A stretch of DNA of 49,470 bases from Betaproteobacteria bacterium (GTDB lineage Bacteria; Pseudomonadota; Gammaproteobacteria; Burkholderiales; Ferrovaceae), in contig JAGXAW010000009.1 of NCBI GenBank assembly GCA_018971415.1, positions 1 to 49,470 of the forward strand, read 5' to 3'. The notes below the pieces were generated by a model. It worked only from the letters and a program-made list of their open reading frames with translations, was not told the origin of the DNA and did not search any database. Numbering within the stretch: position 1 is the first letter of the stretch; each line of letters starts with the position of its first letter. Below, piece after piece: positions 47,971 to 49,470 of this stretch. Position numbers and translations under genes: made by a program.

Positions 47971-49470
47971 ATGTCTCGACAAAAAATTCTGATTATTGAT
48001 TTTGGTGCACAGTATGTGCAGCTCATTGCAAGACGCGTTCGTGAAGCAGGGGTATATTGCGAATTACACCCCTATGATGTCAGTGAAGAGTTCATTCGTG
48101 AATTTAATCCACAAGGCATTATTCTCTCAGGCGGCCCTGCCTCTGTGACCGAATCTACACCACCTAGCGCCCCTCAAGTTGTTTTTGAGTTAGGGGTTCC
48201 GGTTCTGGGTATTTGCTATGGGATGCAAACCATGGCGCAGCAACTAGGTGGGCGTGTAGAAAACGCTTTGCACCGAGAATTTGGTTACGCAGAAGTCAGA
48301 GCCAGAGGACATTCTCAGTTATTTAAAGACATTCAAGATCGGACTAATGACGAAGGTCATGGTTTACTTGAAGTGTGGATGAGTCATGGTGATAAGGTTA
48401 CTCAGTTGCCACCCGGTTTTAAGGTGATTTGTGATAACGCTGCAACGCCTATCGCCGGCATGGCGGACGAAGTAAGACGGTTTTATGCCGTGCAGTTTCA
48501 CCCTGAAGTCACCCATACCAGAAAAGGAAGAGCAATCCTTGAGCGTTTTGTGCATCAGATCTGTGGTTGTGACAGCTCTTGGACCATGCCAGATTATGTC
48601 AGCGTTGCAATCGAGCATATTCGCCAAACGGTGGGGCAAGATGAAGTATTGCTTGGGCTTTCAGGTGGGGTCGACTCCTCAGTGGCCGCAGCCTTAATTC
48701 ATCAAGCCATTGGTCAACAGCTGACCTGTGTATTTGTTGACCATGGTTTATTGCGCTACCAGGAAGCAGAGCAGGTCATGGCAACTTTTGCGCAACATTT
48801 GGGTGTCAAAGTTATTCACGTAAACGCGAAAGACCGATTCTTTAAAGAGCTTCAAGGTATCACTGATCCAGAGCAAAAACGTAAAATTATTGGGCGATTG
48901 TTTGTTGAAGTGTTTCAAGAAGAGTCGGCCAAGTTACAGCAAGTTAAATGGTTAGCGCAAGGCACCATTTATCCTGATGTGATTGAATCTGCAGGCGCGA
49001 AAAGTGGTAAAGCCCATGCCATTAAATCTCATCACAACGTTGGTGGTTTACCAGATACGCTGCATTTAAAACTTCTTGAACCACTGCGAGAATTGTTTAA
49101 GGATGAAGTTCGCGCGCTAGGTGTTGCCTTAGGCCTTCCACAAGAAATGGTCTATCGTCACCCTTTCCCTGGCCCTGGGTTGGGAGTGAGAATTTTAGGT
49201 GAGGTTAAATCAGAGTTTGTTGATTTACTGCAACGCGCCGATGCAATCTTTATTGATGAACTAAGACAGGCCGGTTGGTATGATGAAGTGTCACAAGCCT
49301 TTGCTGTATTTTTACCAGTTAAATCGGTAGGCGTCATGGGAGACGGCAGAACCTATGAATATGTGGTCGCTTTACGCGCCGTTGTCACCAGTGATTTTAT
49401 GACCGCACATTGGGCTGAATTACCCTATGATTTATTAGGTAGAGTATCTAATAGAGTTATCAATGAAGTG
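47971..49470 (+). CDS. guaA: GMP synthase (glutamine-hydrolysing), cut by window end
   Basis: GuaA aminates XMP to GMP. The frame starts ATGTCTCGACAAAAAATTCTG 6 nt after guaB and stays open to the window edge (500 codons). It has the amidotransferase Cys in [12 protein letters not shown], the His in [11 protein letters not shown], the ATP pyrophosphatase P-loop [14 protein letters not shown] and [15 protein letters not shown]. The last residues seen, [10 protein letters not shown], are about 20-25 residues from the usual C-terminus. Confidence 0.96.
   Translation, partial: MSRQKILIIDFGAQYVQLIARRVREAGVYCELHPYDVSEEFIREFNPQGIILSGGPASVTESTPPSAPQVVFELGVPVLGICYGMQTMAQQLGGRVENALHREFGYAEVRARGHSQLFKDIQDRTNDEGHGLLEVWMSHGDKVTQLPPGFKVICDNAATPIAGMADEVRRFYAVQFHPEVTHTRKGRAILERFVHQICGCDSSWTMPDYVSVAIEHIRQTVGQDEVLLGLSGGVDSSVAAALIHQAIGQQLTCVFVDHGLLRYQEAEQVMATFAQHLGVKVIHVNAKDRFFKELQGITDPEQKRKIIGRLFVEVFQEESAKLQQVKWLAQGTIYPDVIESAGAKSGKAHAIKSHHNVGGLPDTLHLKLLEPLRELFKDEVRALGVALGLPQEMVYRHPFPGPGLGVRILGEVKSEFVDLLQRADAIFIDELRQAGWYDEVSQAFAVFLPVKSVGVMGDGRTYEYVVALRAVVTSDFMTAHWAELPYDLLGRVSNRVINEV

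Overview
The window reads as chromosomal DNA of a chemolithoautotrophic, Gram-negative proteobacterium. It carries a complete Calvin-Benson-Bassham operon with form I RuBisCO, a DAB-type inorganic-carbon pump, an outer-membrane porin-cytochrome resembling the Cyc2 iron oxidases, and a cytochrome c4-like lipoprotein. Together with lipid A aminoarabinose genes these features fit an acidophilic iron-oxidising betaproteobacterium of the Ferrovum type. That placement is inferred from gene content and remembered protein families, not from a search.

Left part (1-15.5 kb). On the minus strand lies exbB-exbD-tonB followed by a TonB-dependent receptor that runs off the left edge. The receptor frame is open throughout except for one TAA inside its signal peptide. 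Next comes a long, tightly packed minus-strand block: trxB-arnT-arnE-like-arnB-arnC-arnA (formyltransferase)-arnA (decarboxylase)-purE-purK. ArnA is split into two genes and arnD is absent. Diverging from it are ftsK and lolA, then tRNA-Pro, tRNA-Arg and tRNA-His behind a good sigma70 promoter.

Accessory patch (15.85-17.5 kb). Directly after tRNA-His is a small patch with two toxin-antitoxin loci in opposite orientations. In both, the antitoxin is intact and the toxin is destroyed: a PemK/MazF-type toxin by a nonsense codon and a 1-nt deletion, and an AbiEii-type toxin by a large internal deletion. Both antitoxin promoters keep palindromic operator-like sequences.

Middle part (17.5-31.5 kb). 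A P-type ATPase with unusual M4 and M6 residues is followed by a small secreted Cys/Lys-rich peptide, a 216-residue protein of unknown function, an ECF sigma factor and a 59-residue zinc-finger anti-sigma factor. A LysR regulator then diverges from dabB-dabA-HAD hydrolase. After that come a membrane glycosyltransferase, a cytochrome b561, a DUF2237 protein, a histone-deacetylase-like amidohydrolase and a lipoprotein.

Right part (31.5-49.5 kb). The c4-like lipoprotein and the Cyc2-like porin-cytochrome form a probable iron-to-periplasm electron route. The minus-strand operon cbbL-cbbS-cbbQ-cbbO-fbp-prk-gph-fba-tkt, closed by a strong terminator, fixes CO2. No carboxysome genes are visible, so the DAB pump would supply bicarbonate directly. 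The window ends with smpB, divergent ratA-rnfH, and guaB-guaA, with guaA cut by the right edge.
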